A stretch of DNA of 64,000 nucleotides from Strongylocentrotus purpuratus (Eukaryota; Echinodermata; Echinoidea; Camarodonta; Strongylocentrotidae): NCBI RefSeq assembly GCF_000002235.5, contig NW_022145607.1, forward strand, positions 40,228,029 through 40,292,028. The letters are read 5' to 3'. How positions within the stretch are numbered: the first letter of the stretch is position 1; each line of letters opens with the position of its first letter. Shown here piece by piece: positions 24,004 through 35,192 of this stretch. Under the pieces are notes generated by a model. It was given only the letters and a program-made list of their open reading frames with translations. It had not been told where the DNA came from and did no database searches. A program made the translations under genes and the position numbers.

Positions 24004-24375
24004 CTGGTGGAGCCTCTGCCAGCATTTTTTTTTCAAATTTGGAAGGTGGGTTTTTGCTGGGAGTGTAAATGCAGCTAGAGTCACTCCATATCGCTAGTGC
24101 TGCAGGGTGAGTGGGAAGTAATCCTACACTAAACTGAAGGGATTTCCACATAGGAAGTCTCCCTCTCTCCAAAAATAATTACAGGAAATACAATAAGGTC
24201 AAAGGTCGAATATGGCATTCATGAATGAGGAGGGGGGGGGGGAACTCGTGATGAAACTACACCTTTTTTTCTTTCTTCAAAGATATGACTTGCTTGCTAA
24301 GACAATATTATGGTGGATTGAATTTGTACATTCTTTTTCATTTTCCATAATTCATTCTCCATCCAGGTGTTAAAT

Positions 24376-25331
24376 GGGTACCGTATTTGCCGGCGATAAG
24401 GCCGCACCGCCGCATAGGCCGCACCCCCAACTTTGACATTTCGTAAAGAAAAAGAAAAAAAACGGACCAAAGAAAATAATCGTAATTTTCTCGTAGAACT
24501 CTATTTTTCCTACAAACTAATACCAAAATTATCAATCATTTTATAAATTTACAGGAAGTTTACCTAAAACATGATCATAATTTAGCAAATCTTCATCAAT
24601 TTTTAGGCAGATTAGCACATTCATTGGACACTAGAGGGCGCTTCGCATGCATACAGAAACCTGAATGGCCATCTTTAGCTTGCATGCAGTGAGTCGGCAC
24701 TAATATAATCCTGCCATAACCAAGTTGTGGCCATATAATGTTATCCGGTCTTACCCCTATCGTACCGCCAAATGGAGAAAATAAACAAGCTTTTGTATTG
24801 TTATTAGAGATCTACCAAGGTTAGTTTGTCGCTTTAATTAATTAGATAGTCTCAATTATAATTCAGAATTATCTTACTGAAAAGTTAAGAACACCGACGA
24901 TTGCGCGCTGTGAATCTCCGAAGGTGCGTTGGATTTGTTGGCAACTCCCAGCCCCGTAGCTCCCCACCACAGAGTGTGTGAGCGAGGTATGATTTTGGTT
25001 ACCGGGCCGTGTGCTGTCTAAGGACATTTTTACAAGTACGATTTTTAGTACGAGTTTCTGGTCAGTTTTCTTCTTATTTCTTTGGTTGCACAACGATTAA
25101 AAAGATAGCTTCTTCAAATTTGCTGCTGACGTGGTTCAGACTAGATCTTGTCCGATGTGTTTTCAAGTCAATTTTGTTAATATATTTTTTTGTATGAAGT
25201 TGCCTACAAATAAGGGACGTGCTGTTTTAACTTGAGATTTTTACTGTTTCGGCGTAAAGGCAGCACCCCGACTTTTTGATTTTTTCTCTTCCAAAAATAC
25301 TGCGGCCTTTACGCCGGCAAATACGGTACCC
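24376..25331. mobile_element. ~956-bp element with GGGTACCGTATTTGCC ends
   Basis: The left end GTACCGTATTTGCCGGCG and right end CGCCGGCAAATACGGTAC are inverted. The stem runs on through AAGGCCGCA / TGCGGCCTT with a few mismatches. Similar ACCGTATTT...CCGG termini are common on animal DNA transposons. No target duplication is clear and no transposase is seen, so it is a long MITE. A possible diverged end of a related family lies at about 5600-5665 (GTGCGCCTTATACACAG). Confidence 0.65.
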
Positions 25332-25709
25332 GGTAGGATGCGACCGTCATTGTTGGTCAAACAGTTTTTGAGCGTCAAGTAACGCCTGGCTGGAATGATC
25401 CCCAGGGAGTGGATATTGTGCACACAGTGTGTGCGGGCAAGTATTGAATCGAATGACCAGACTTTCCTCTCATCCTTCTTCCCTCGTACTAGTGGAACAA
25501 AGGACCCTGCAAACTTCCTTTCTCTGGATGCCTTTAAAAGGGCATTGAAGGAAGCGTCCAACTGATGGCAGCACATCGCTGTCCACGTTTTTAACAGCAC
25601 ATTACATATTTTGCACCTGGATTGAGGCCTACACACATTTTGGACATGGCACACACCACACTGCAGTGCGTAATCTTTGTTGTATGAAGTAGCATTTAAC
25701 GAGGAAGAA
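25332..25709 (-). CDS. Unassigned Cys-rich open frame, minus strand (fragment)
   Basis: A frame open for ~125 codons reads leftward from SYNKDYALQCGVCHVQN, through CRPQSRCKICN, FNALLKASRERKFAGSF and WSFDSILARTHCVHNIHSLG, to NCLTNNDGRILPG, where it runs into the TIR of the 24376-25331 element. The Cys pattern CGVCH...C...CKIC could bind zinc. There is no ATG before the Cys cluster, and upstream is a TCT repeat (Ser run). I do not recognise it. It could be an exon of a host gene, a transposase remnant or chance. Confidence 0.35.
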
Positions 25710-25974
25710 GAAGAAGAAGAAGAATAGGACTTACAGTATCTGTAAAGCGCTAAGAGACTTTACAGATGTGTTAAGCGCTACATAAAATGGGAATATTATT
25801 ATTAATGTTCATGGATTATACTGTACTTGAACATGTACATGTACATTTTTATTACAACGTACCTGACTACCTGTGTACTGTCTTATCAACAAAAAAATCC
25901 ACCATGTGAAAGAGGGGACAGTGTTGCCAAGTTGTCATTCACTGATCGACAAACTCCAAAATTCCTAACTTTCC

Positions 25975-26236
25975 TATTTCTAATCGGATATTTCTCAAAC
26001 TTTCACTAATTTTTTCTCTTATTTTTCTCCTTTCCTTCATTAAACTTAACCAAGTTAATATCAGGGTGTACTTTAGTACTCACGGTGTTGCCAATTTATG
26101 TTTTTTGTTCGCAACTTCAAAAATTCATATTTTTTTTATTAACTTTTAATCAAATTTTGCTCAACATTTTCACTGACCTGTTCCTCTCATTTCCTGCTTT
26201 ATCAAAACCAACTTGATATCAGGGTGGACTTCCCCT
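25975..26236. mobile_element. Two degenerate right halves of the GGGGAAGTCCACCCT MITE family
   Basis: AAGTTAATATCAGGGTGTAC (about 26053) and AACTTGATATCAGGGTGGAC, followed by TTCCCCTTT (about 26208), are successive copies of the family's right end, each preceded by a TTTC(A)CTNA(T/C)-rich stretch. A complete member lies at 38307-38700. Confidence 0.5.
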
Positions 26237-27262
26237 TTCAGAAAAATCCAACCATAACAGCAAATACTAACAGAATGCAGAAATATTAGCAGATTGGTGA
26301 AACTGAAAGTTTGAATGAAATTGAAAACTAAGATTACAGTCGCTAACTTAACACACGTGCGCGCCCTCACCTGACTGTCAGGCAGGTATGTAATTGTATT
26401 GTGCTTCAATTTGCTATGAATCCTGTGAGAAAGTGCATATTATAAGTCTTTGTTTATAGGAAAAATACTCTGAAAAAATAAGACAATTTACGCAAAACAG
26501 ATAACAAGTATATAGACTTTAAAATCATGACCTTTATTATTTTGGACATTTGATGAAATACCTCATTTTGGGTAGTCTAAGTCTTATCGTCACGCCGGAG
26601 TTACAGGTCAAATTTTGGATAGACTTCTGAACTAGCGCCAAATTTTCTAGTTGAACTAAGTTGTAATAAAATACTTTGCCGCCCATTTGGTAATAGAAAA
26701 AATTGAAATAAATAAATTTTGTGTAGAATATGAGAAATCTTAGTAGGGAGGCCAATGCCCAAATCTAACTTTTTAATTGCGAATTTGTTTATAATAAAAC
26801 AAACATTAAACGAAAGGATTTTCTTTCACTAAGACAACTCACCCATCTGCCGACTCCAGAATTTTTATAAAATAGGGAGATATCCAGCTCTTTTCTATGC
26901 CTTTCCTTCTATGCCTGGCCGTACGCAAGAGCCTTGAAATGATCAATTTCATGTTCCCGAAAATTACGTCGAGAATTAGACAGGCCCGAGGGAATAGGCG
27001 TGTCATTGACCGAACAACAAGTTAAAAACTTCGCGCGAAAGTACGAGAGAACTAGATCTAATTCATTAATATTTACCTTTGATTGGTATTCCAATAACTT
27101 GATTTCCTCAGGAGTATTCCTTATGATTTCAGTCAGAGATCTACTGTACAATCAACAAGAACGACCTCCATAATCCATGCAGCAGCTCACACTCACAGCG
27201 CTACACATGATGCATATCGCACATACACTGTACGTACGTACTACGTATACGTAGTACCTGGA

Positions 27263-27301
<39 letters not shown>

Positions 27302-27961
27302 AAGCTGTACGCGACAACTAACCATTTATCATGCACTCACAATCACATCATCCAATCATATCTTTCCATCCTAACTTAATCTCAATTGGAGTATAGACTG
27401 CTCACGTAGACATTTTTTTACTGAAATATCTTTTTTAAACATTTTTCATATATGACTTACTGTACGAGCTTGACACTCGAGTCCCGTGCTGTGAGAATAA
27501 GGTACTGTGTGTGAGACTAGCCAAATTTGTTCGGTGGGCGTTCTGACCGAGCTCATACATATTCATATTATGATGTCGCAAAAATCTCTATTTGGGGCTG
27601 GAACAATGACATCTCTGTTCACAGTTTCCCTTCTCAATTTGAGATGGCTGTAGCTATCGGCCTCAAACCAAAGCAAGATTGACAAAAACATCGTACTTTA
27701 TCTACCTTTGAATGTGCAGTTTTTAAAAATCTGCAATTAAAAAGATATAATCTTTTTCGTTATATTTTCTAGTTGTTAAAAGTGACATTTGTGCACATCT
27801 GATATGTTAATCTCCATCAAAAGTTCTCTCATTTAAAACAGATTCCATATTTTTAGGGTCTACCTTCTGCCATTGAGAAGGATTTTAGTTAGCTAACCTC
27901 CGCGCCCTCTAGGACCCCTCTAGTTTCCCTTATGTGCGCGTTAATGTTCGTCTGCTTACAG

Positions 27962-28040
27962 AATTATTGGATTCAAATACGTCAAAATCTGCAAGATCGT
28001 CAACAAATGGTGAAAGACCATTACAGATCCGTGATTATAG
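27962..28040 (+). other. Candidate 79-bp exon
   Basis: TCTGCTTACAG precedes an open segment reading NYWIQIRQNLQDRQQMVKD, then HYRSVII, followed by donor AG/GTATGT. Both splice signals are good, but no neighbouring exon of the same gene is identified. It may be an upstream exon of the plus-strand gene at 35193 or part of an unrelated gene. Confidence 0.3.
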
Positions 28041-28763
28041 GTATGTTGTGGAGTGTACAATTGTGTACTTGTTATAGATTTTATTCCATAGATATTTCTG
28101 GTTATTTTCTGACTTGGACAACGAGCGCACAAATCGTAGGCGTAGCCGTAGAAGCCTTACGCCCGGGCATTGGCCTCCCTTAGATAGAATATCACATTTT
28201 GTATAGGACCTAGAGGTCTAGACCTATGTTCTGAAAGTAAAATGTCTGCGAACTTTAGTCACCTAGACTATTCATACAACTAAATTATGAATGTAGACCT
28301 AGACTATCTGTATATGTAGTGTATACATGTAGATGTATGTACCGACCATTATTGTAGACAGTTTTGCATTATCAGTACAGGCCACCGTCAGGTGTATTGT
28401 CGTAGGCTACTCCATTAACGTCTTACCTCGGTCAACAGCATGATTACTCCGTTTTTACTTGCAGTTTGTATGGTATATCGTGGATCTTTGATAGAGGGGT
28501 AAAATAGAGTGCCGGAAGATCATCCACAATGCTCAGAGTCATCCATTTAGTAAATAAAGAACAAAGAAGGGAAAGAGTCCATTCTTTCTTAGCCTTCACT
28601 CCGCACACAGGTCACAGCCCAATGATATCACAAAATCAGCTGTATGAGCAAAACAATATGTCTAGTCATTTAGCTAGCTCTCGCGCTCGCGGTCGCGCGC
28701 GCGCTCTCGATCTCGGCGATAGGCTAGGGTCAGATAGAGATATCTCTATGGCTAGGGTCCACT

Positions 28764-29242
28764 GGGGGCCGTTTCTCGAAACCGTCATAACTACAAGATC
28801 AACGACATCTCGCCACTGTCACGCAACTTGTCAGCTAAGTGTTTCACGAAGCCGTCTTTGCCAAGATGAGCGACAACTTCCGCGACAAGCGAGTTGTCAC
28901 TGCATGCTCCGAACCAACGAACTCAAACCAACTTACTTGGATTTCGATGCTCCGAACCTGTCATATCTTTTTAATTCCTGTAAAGCGCCATCACAAGTCA
29001 GTTTGTTGCCATTCCATGGGCCGCGAAATGGACGATTAGTTTCACTATCATTTTGAGAAAAATATAGACGAGTTCGGTAGGTAATGCTCTGGGATGCGAA
29101 ATGCAAATTTACAAAAGTGAGAATACAAATTAGACAGAAACTTTAAAAAGCTGAATATAAACATTAAATCACAAATCATTAAACTATAACATATAAATAA
29201 GAGAGGTAAGAATGTTACACACCGTTTTCCATAGTCGATCCA
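28764..29242. mobile_element. Left part of the GGGGGCCGTTTCTCG element (partial copy)
   Basis: It shares its first ~475 bp with the complete copy at 36070-37159, from GGGGGCCGTTTCTCGAAACC to CCATAGTCGATCCATAGTC, then stops where a hAT-like end begins (29255). It contains CGCGCTCGCGGTCGCGCGCG in its left flank (28680-28705). Confidence 0.65.
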
Positions 29243-29254
29243 TAGTCAAGTTAG

Positions 29255-32081
29255 CAGTGGCGGATCCAGAGGGGGGGGGGGGGGCCGAAACGGCCGCGGC
29301 CCCCCCTATTGGCGGCGCAAAAAAAAAGGAAAAAAGGAAAAAAGAGGAAGAAAAGAAGGGAAAAAAGAAAGGAGGAGAGAAACAAAAGGAGAAGAAAGGA
29401 GAAGAGAAAAGAAAAAAGAGAAAATTAAGAGAGAGAGAGAAAAGAGAAAGGAAAAAGAAGAAAGAAGCCGGGTAAGAAGAAATGAAGAAAGACAAGGAAA
29501 TGGCACAAAGTGACAGAAACAACGAGTAAGGGAAAACTGGGGGGGGGGGAATGTGCGTGTGAAATGCACGCGCATGGATGGGGGGGGGGGGTGACTGTCC
29601 GTATTGTAATTTTAGGTTGTGCAACTTGAACTGAGTCTGAATTCAGCTTATTTTCAATAGTTCTAAGCATACTTGTTTATGAGTCGTACCTGAAAAGAGT
29701 TGTGTAAAAACACTTCTGAAAAGGCTGCGCCCGGCCCCTCCAAAGGGCGGCAGAATGGTAACGGTGGATAAGGGAATAAGGAGGAAGGGGGTGCACATGA
29801 CTGTGAACTGCAAGCGTATACTGGGGATGATCACCCTATCATTTTCGTTTTTGCAATCCGGGTCAAAATCCAGCATTATATATTTATTTTAAAAAGGTTC
29901 ATGTAAAAGCACTCATGATGAAGCCCCGCCCGGCCCTACAAATAAGAGGAGCAGAATTGTGATCGGGAGATCGGGGGTTATTCCAGAAGGCTTGGGAGAC
30001 GTTATTGGAGTGGGGGGGGGGGTTATTGAATAGAGGGGACAGGCCACATTAAATCCTAAGCCGCGGATTCGAGGTTAAACGTTTAAAACAGACCCTGCGC
30101 TCAGAGGCGTTGCTAAGGGGGGGGGGGTGGGATGCGACACCCCACCTGTCAGGTTATTGTCGGTAAAATTTTACAGCTGTCCGGAAAAGTGAGCGGAGGG
30201 GAGGGGGAAAAAGAAAGGGGAAAGGCAAAGAAAAGAAAACAAGAAAAGGAAAAGAGAGGAAAGAGAAGAGAAGAAAGAAAGAGAAAACAGGAAAATGAGA
30301 AAAGAAAAGGGAATGGAAAAGAAAAAGAAAGAAGAAGAGAGAGAAAAAAGAAACGAGGATGAAAGAGAGGAGAGAGAGATGTAGATAAGGGCCTGAGGGA
30401 AGAGGGGTGGGAGTAAGAGAGAAAGGGGATGTTGGGTGGAGTCGCCACGTCGAGGGAGCAAGAAAGATACTGATAATTATGTTGCTGTGTCGGGTCCGCA
30501 GTGTCGATAGTTTTTGCTCGATGTGACAGAGAAACTTTGTTGAAAATTCAGACAATGATTAAGAGTCGGTACAACGAATTGTCTTCTCTCTCCCTAATAA
30601 TTAAATAAAACGTCTAAGCTTCCGCGCTTCGCGCGGTAGGGGTAACTGAATTCAGACAAGGATTAAGAATCGAAAACAGTACAACGAATCGTATTCTTTC
30701 TCTAATAATTTAACGAAACGTCAAAGCTTCCTCGCTTCGCGCAGGAGGGGAAAATGAATTCAGACAAGGATTAAAAGGAATAATTTCTAGAGAAACGCCA
30801 AAACTACCTTGCTTCGCGCAGGAGGGGGGGGGGAACTAAATTCAGACATGAACACGGTACAACGAATCGCCTTCTCCTCTAATAATTTTAATAAACCTGA
30901 AAGCTTCCGCGCGAAGCGCGGGAGGGGGAAACTGAATTCAGACAAGGATTTAAAGTAGAGAACGGTACGACGAATTGTCTTCTTTCTCAGATAATTTAAT
31001 GAAACCGAAATCAGACAAGGATTAAGAGTCGAAAACAGTACAATTAGTCTTCTTTCTCTAATTATTTAATAAAACGTCAAAGCTACCGCGCATTACGCGG
31101 GAGGGGGGAATCTGAATTCAGACAAGGACACGGTACAACGAATCCTCTTCTTTCTCTAATAGTTTAATGAAACAAATGAAGGTTCCGTGCTTTGCGTGGG
31201 AGAGGGGGAAAACGAATTCAGACAACGATTAAGGGAGGGGAAAACTGAATTCAGGCAATGATTAGGAGTCGAAAACAGTATACAACGAATTGTCTTCTTT
31301 CTCTATAATGATGTAATGAAACGTCAAAACCTTCGCGCGGGAAGGGCGAAACATGAACTAAGAGTCGAAAACAGTACAACGAATTGTCTTCTTTCTCTAA
31401 AAATTTAACGAAACGTCAAAGTTTCCGCGCTTCGCCCGGATGGGGGAAACTGAATTCAGACAAGGATTTTAAGAGTAATAATTTAATGAAAAATCATAGC
31501 TTCCGCTCTTTGCGCGGGAGGGGGGGGGGGGTCTGAATTCAGACAAGGATTAAGAGTCGAAAACAGTACAACGAATCGTCTTCTTTCTCTAAAAATTTGA
31601 CGAATCGTCAAAGTTTCCACGCTTCGCGCGGGAAAAGGGGAAACTGAATTCAGACAAGGATTTTAAGAGTAATAATTTAATGAAACGTCATAGCTTCCGC
31701 GCTTTGCGTGGGAGAGGGGCAAAAACGAATTCAGACAACGATTAAGGGAGGGGAAAACTGAATTCAGGCAAGGATTAGGAGTCGAAAACAGTATACAACG
31801 AATTGTCTTCTTTCTCTAATAATTTAACGAAACGTCAAAGCTTCCGCGCTTCGCGCAGAGGGGGAAAAAAGGCATAAATTTAAAAAAGGCGGATGTTGAT
31901 ATCAGACAACATACATGACGCGAGCCTGCCCCCTCTCCAAAATTGTGCCCGCTTGTAGGTACCGGTAAGTTTCTACGACCTTGTCAGTATTATGTTAAGT
32001 TGAAATATTGGTCCATGCGATTTTAAAATTTTCGGCCCCCCCCCCCCCCCCCCCTATTGGAAAATCCTGGATCCGCGCCTG
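29255..32081. mobile_element. hAT-like non-autonomous region with homopolymer G/C ends (tentative)
   Basis: It opens with CAGTGGCGGATCCAGA plus a G run. The opposite end reads a C run, CTATTGGAAAATCC, then TGGATCCGCGCCTG, an imperfect inverse. No matching 8-bp duplication is seen, so the pairing of these ends is uncertain. Inside are GA-rich tracts (29320-29470, 30190-30385) and the ~100-bp array at 30540-31870. No transposase is present. Confidence 0.45.
30540..31870. repeat. ~100-bp tandem array with a CG-rich palindromic core
   Basis: About 13 full or partial units share AATTCAGACAAGGATTAAG, TCGAAAACAGTACAACGAA, TCTTCTTTCTCTAATAATTT, AACGTCAAAGCTTCC and GCGCTTCGCGCGGGAGGGGG. The GCGCTTCGCGC core is a small hairpin repeated once per unit. 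Unit lengths vary (about 75-110 bp) through internal loss. No reading frame persists. Confidence 0.88.
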
Positions 32082-32366
32082 AATTATGCCTATATAGTAG
32101 GAAGTTAGGAACCGTTTGAGTTTTGATTTAAAGGAAGGAGGTTTGGTGCATTTATAATTTTATCATTAAGCAGGTATTCCAAATTTCAGGCCGATGAAAA
32201 TGACAGTATTTTGGGAAAGAATAGTTTTCATTCGGACAGTAAAAAAAAACCCAGCTGGTGTTCAGATTTTCTCCGATTTTGGGGGGTATATTTTGTTCAG
32301 TAACAAGATCGAGCTTGCGCATTTTTTAATCTGCTGGGTGCAAGCCAAGAAAAATAACACACAACA

Positions 32367-32895
32367 CAGTGGCGGATCCAGGGGGGCCGAAACGGCCGCG
32401 GCCCCCCCCCCCTTTATTGGCGGCACAAAAAAAAAAGAGATAAAAAAAGAAAGGAGAAGAGAAGAAAAAAAGGAGAAGAGAAAAGAAAGGAGAAGAGAAA
32501 AGAAAAGAGAAGAGAAAAGAAAGAAGAGAGAGAGAGAGAGAGAGAAAAAAGAAAGAAAGAAGATACCCCCCCCCCCTACCTCACTCCCACTCCGGGGTCC
32601 GGAGGGACCGATTTTGTGTTCCCAAAATTTCCGATAAAGGGTTACTTTTCACGCAACAAAGTCCGGCCCGTAATACACACAAAGCCGGCCCGCACTGACT
32701 TTACACACCGAAGATAAAGGGGTGCTTTCAAACTGCAGCATCAGAACTGAATACACACAGTCGCTGATTCAGGATTTCTTAGGTGGGGGTGGGGGTGGGG
32801 TGGGGGGGGGGGGTGGTAATGAGCACTATTTTTTTTTTGGGGGGGGGGGTGGGGGGCACGTGCCCCCCTGTGCATGCCCCCTAGATCCGCCACTG
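32367..32895. mobile_element. 529-bp hAT-like MITE
   Basis: CAGTGGCGGATCCAGGGGGG at the left and CCTAGATCCGCCACTG at the right are inverted repeats. The adjoining octamers ACACAACA and ACACAAGT agree at six positions, compatible with a decayed 8-bp duplication. The interior has GA-rich (32430-32565) and G-rich (32785-32860) runs. Related single ends lie at 33181 (CAGGCGCGTACGCAGGGGG) and 33391 (CAGTGGCGGCCGGATCC). Confidence 0.6.
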
Positions 32896-33595
32896 ACACA
32901 AGTTAAAAATATATACATTTACATTGTAAAAATCACAGAACATTTAGTTGGATATTATTTAAATGTGTCATGTTTATTGTAGGCCTATTCTTAATCATAT
33001 CTCAATGTTGCACCAGCATAAAGTCACATTAATTCAGTCAAAGGGTATACTATAGTAGTATAGTTAACTCTGGGAATTATCATTTTTTTAAATTTTTTAA
33101 ACTCTAAACTCTAAAAGAGGGAGTTTTTTTCTCTCTCTGTCTTTGGGTCAAAATAACTTGAGTACTATAGATAGATACAGGCGCGTACGCAGGGGGTGGG
33201 GGATTGGGGGTCGAACCCCCACTAACATTTTTGATGTGTGTGATTTTTAATTTAAAAAAAGAAGAAAAAAACCCTTTTTTTGTGTGCAAAAGGGTGACCC
33301 CAAAAAAGTGATCTTACCCCCCCCCCCCCCAGCCATCGAAATATAGGTCGGCCAAATTTTTTAATTTCCGGGAAAGAAAATGTGCTCGCAGTGGCGGCCG
33401 GATCCAGGGGGAGGGGGTGCCGGTGGGCCTGTGGTCCCCCCGGAAAAAAATGTGTAAAAACACGTTAATTTTACCTTTTTATGGAGATGGGCCCCCTTCC
33501 TGGCGTTCAAGGGGGGGGGATGCGATTTTCCAAATTTTCAAGGGCCCCCCCAAAAAAAAAATATATATAGTATATCCCTATGATCCCTGCTAAGG

Positions 33596-33676
33596 CTGCT
33601 ATTATGTAAAAATGTGTAGAACGTACAGGTGTCACATGCATATTCACCTGTTCTACACATTTTTACATAATAGCAG
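33596..33676. repeat. 81-bp near-perfect hairpin
   Basis: CTGCTATTATGTAAAAATG then TGTAGAACGTACAGGTG pairs with CACCTG then TTCTACACATTTTTACAT and AATAGCAG across a 13-base loop (TCACATGCATATT). Outer bases (ATCCCTGC / GCAGGGA) extend the pairing. It could be a tiny foldback element. The near-perfect stem is longer than that of animal microRNA precursors. Confidence 0.65.
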
Positions 33677-33700
33677 GGAAGGGATGTTCTACCACAGCAA

Positions 33701-34007
33701 TAGGCCATTTTCGTAATGTAACCAAATTTAATGCATAAGTCTTTGTGAAGTGGCTCAATACAAATTATTTCATTCACCTGATAGGAATAATAGTATTTTA
33801 ATAGTCAGAATGCAACTGCATATATTAAGTGTTGCTAGCTAGGTAGGTCAAGCCATCATGTTGTCCAACCTGGCAACAAGTAATGATGCAGTTCAGATTC
33901 TGTCTATTGAAATACTATTATTCTTATCAGGTGAATAAAATGATCTGTATTGAGGCACTTCACAAAGACTTATGCATTAAATTTGGTTACATTACGAAAA
34001 TGGCCTA
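33701..34007. repeat. 307-bp palindrome sharing arms with the 15.3-kb foldback
   Basis: The ends TAGGCCATTTTCGTAATG and CATTACGAAAATGGCCTA are inverted. The arms (~125 bp) contain CCAAATTTAATGCATAAGTC and CATTCACCTGATAGGAATAA, which also form the inner arms of 15261-15791. The outer AGGGTGCTTTAG ends are absent. Confidence 0.7.
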
Positions 34008-34674
34008 TGTGTATCGCCGAGTGTAATCTAAAAGATTTCTAATTGTAGTCAACATGGGCAGTTGAGTACGTTGACACGCATGATCAATCGGCGTTCGTCG
34101 TGTTCTCGTCTACTCAACCTAAAAGTCCCTCTTGCTTCGAGTGAATGCACTGAAAGTCTCAAATGTGAGTCTGTCCTATAATCTCACATATTATTTCGTC
34201 TGTCATCCCTCTTGACTCCCAATACACACAAATAACATAAAATACACTTCAATTATTGTGGAATAGCCTGACAACGATCGACTACTGAGAGCCAGCCGTT
34301 TATTCAGTATGAATGTAATTAACAAACATTTCTTCTCGTTTCCTGCACTGGAAACCGGACCTATATCATGGTCCAGGATAAAAAACCAGAGATAAAACTC
34401 AACGAGCATAAAAACTCTGGAAAACCTTATTCAAACACAGTCATGTAACACTACATGACACAACGCACTTTTATTGTAAATAAAAGTTGTCTAGTTGAAA
34501 GTTCAAGCTAGAATGATATTACACACTAATTCATGCCACGCCCTGGTCTCCGTAGCAGAATTAGCTCGCACACCTGTACGAGCTGCCTATGCAAATATAC
34601 ATTCCATCGGGGCACAGCCCCCCCCCCCCCCCCGCGTCCAACATAAGTATGCATTCATTAACGATACAAACAAC

Positions 34675-34708
34675 ATTTGTCTGCTATACAATCGTACCGC
34701 AGACAAAT
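34675..34708. other. Hairpin 1 of a covarying pair
   Basis: Stem ATTTGTCTGC / GCAGACAAAT (10 bp, perfect), loop TATACAATCGTACC, preceded by ACAAC. See its partner at 34938-34970. It lies about 485 bp upstream of the ATG at 35193. Confidence 0.7.
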
Positions 34709-34937
34709 AATAGTTCATCCTAACATCGTTTATCACATAATATCACCCATAGCAACCATCACATACAGATGTCACTCTGAAGCTAGAATGACTTCCCTCT
34801 ACAACGGCCACACCCTTATCTCGCATCCTCTCTTTTCATATTCAAATGAAACACCTTCAACGCAACGGAATTGAATAATTCCGTCACGCATGCCAGAGAA
34901 CAATTAGTGCTCACCACTTATTGGCCGTATAAACAAC

Positions 34938-34970
34938 ATTTGCCAGCTATACGATGTAACGCTGGCAAAT
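34938..34970. other. Hairpin 2 of a covarying pair
   Basis: Stem ATTTGCCAGC / GCTGGCAAAT (10 bp, perfect), loop TATACGATGTAAC, preceded by the same AAACAAC leader as hairpin 1. Two stem pairs differ from hairpin 1 (T-A to C-G, T-A to A-T) and both keep pairing. The similarity is confined to ~40 bp. It lies about 220 bp upstream of the ATG at 35193. Confidence 0.7.
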
Positions 34971-35192
34971 ACATTTCCTTCGTCTGCTCAAATCACGTGA
35001 TGTATTTCAATTGAACATGCAAATAGAGACCGCTCGCGCGAATCGGTTTTAGGTTTCGAGTAAGATGGGAAGCAAGAAATTTACCATTCTCTGCTAGATT
35101 CTGTCCTAGACAAGTCGTTTTGAGATATTTACTTAGCTTTTGCTTCGTTCGCCTAGCTTGCTTTGAACCACTGTTATTTCACTCGTGTAATA

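Noticed and set aside
29184-32637. Lys/Glu-rich plus-strand and Phe/Ser/Leu-rich minus-strand frames
   Set aside because: They follow GA-rich low-complexity tracts within hAT-like elements. No domain and no splice context.
33205-33222. tRNA T-loop-like GGTCGAACCCC
   Set aside because: No acceptor stem, D-arm or anticodon arm around it. It is part of a G/C-rich transposon end.
33596-33676. microRNA precursor
   Set aside because: The stem is too long and too perfect, with no typical bulge pattern. A foldback element is simpler without small-RNA evidence.
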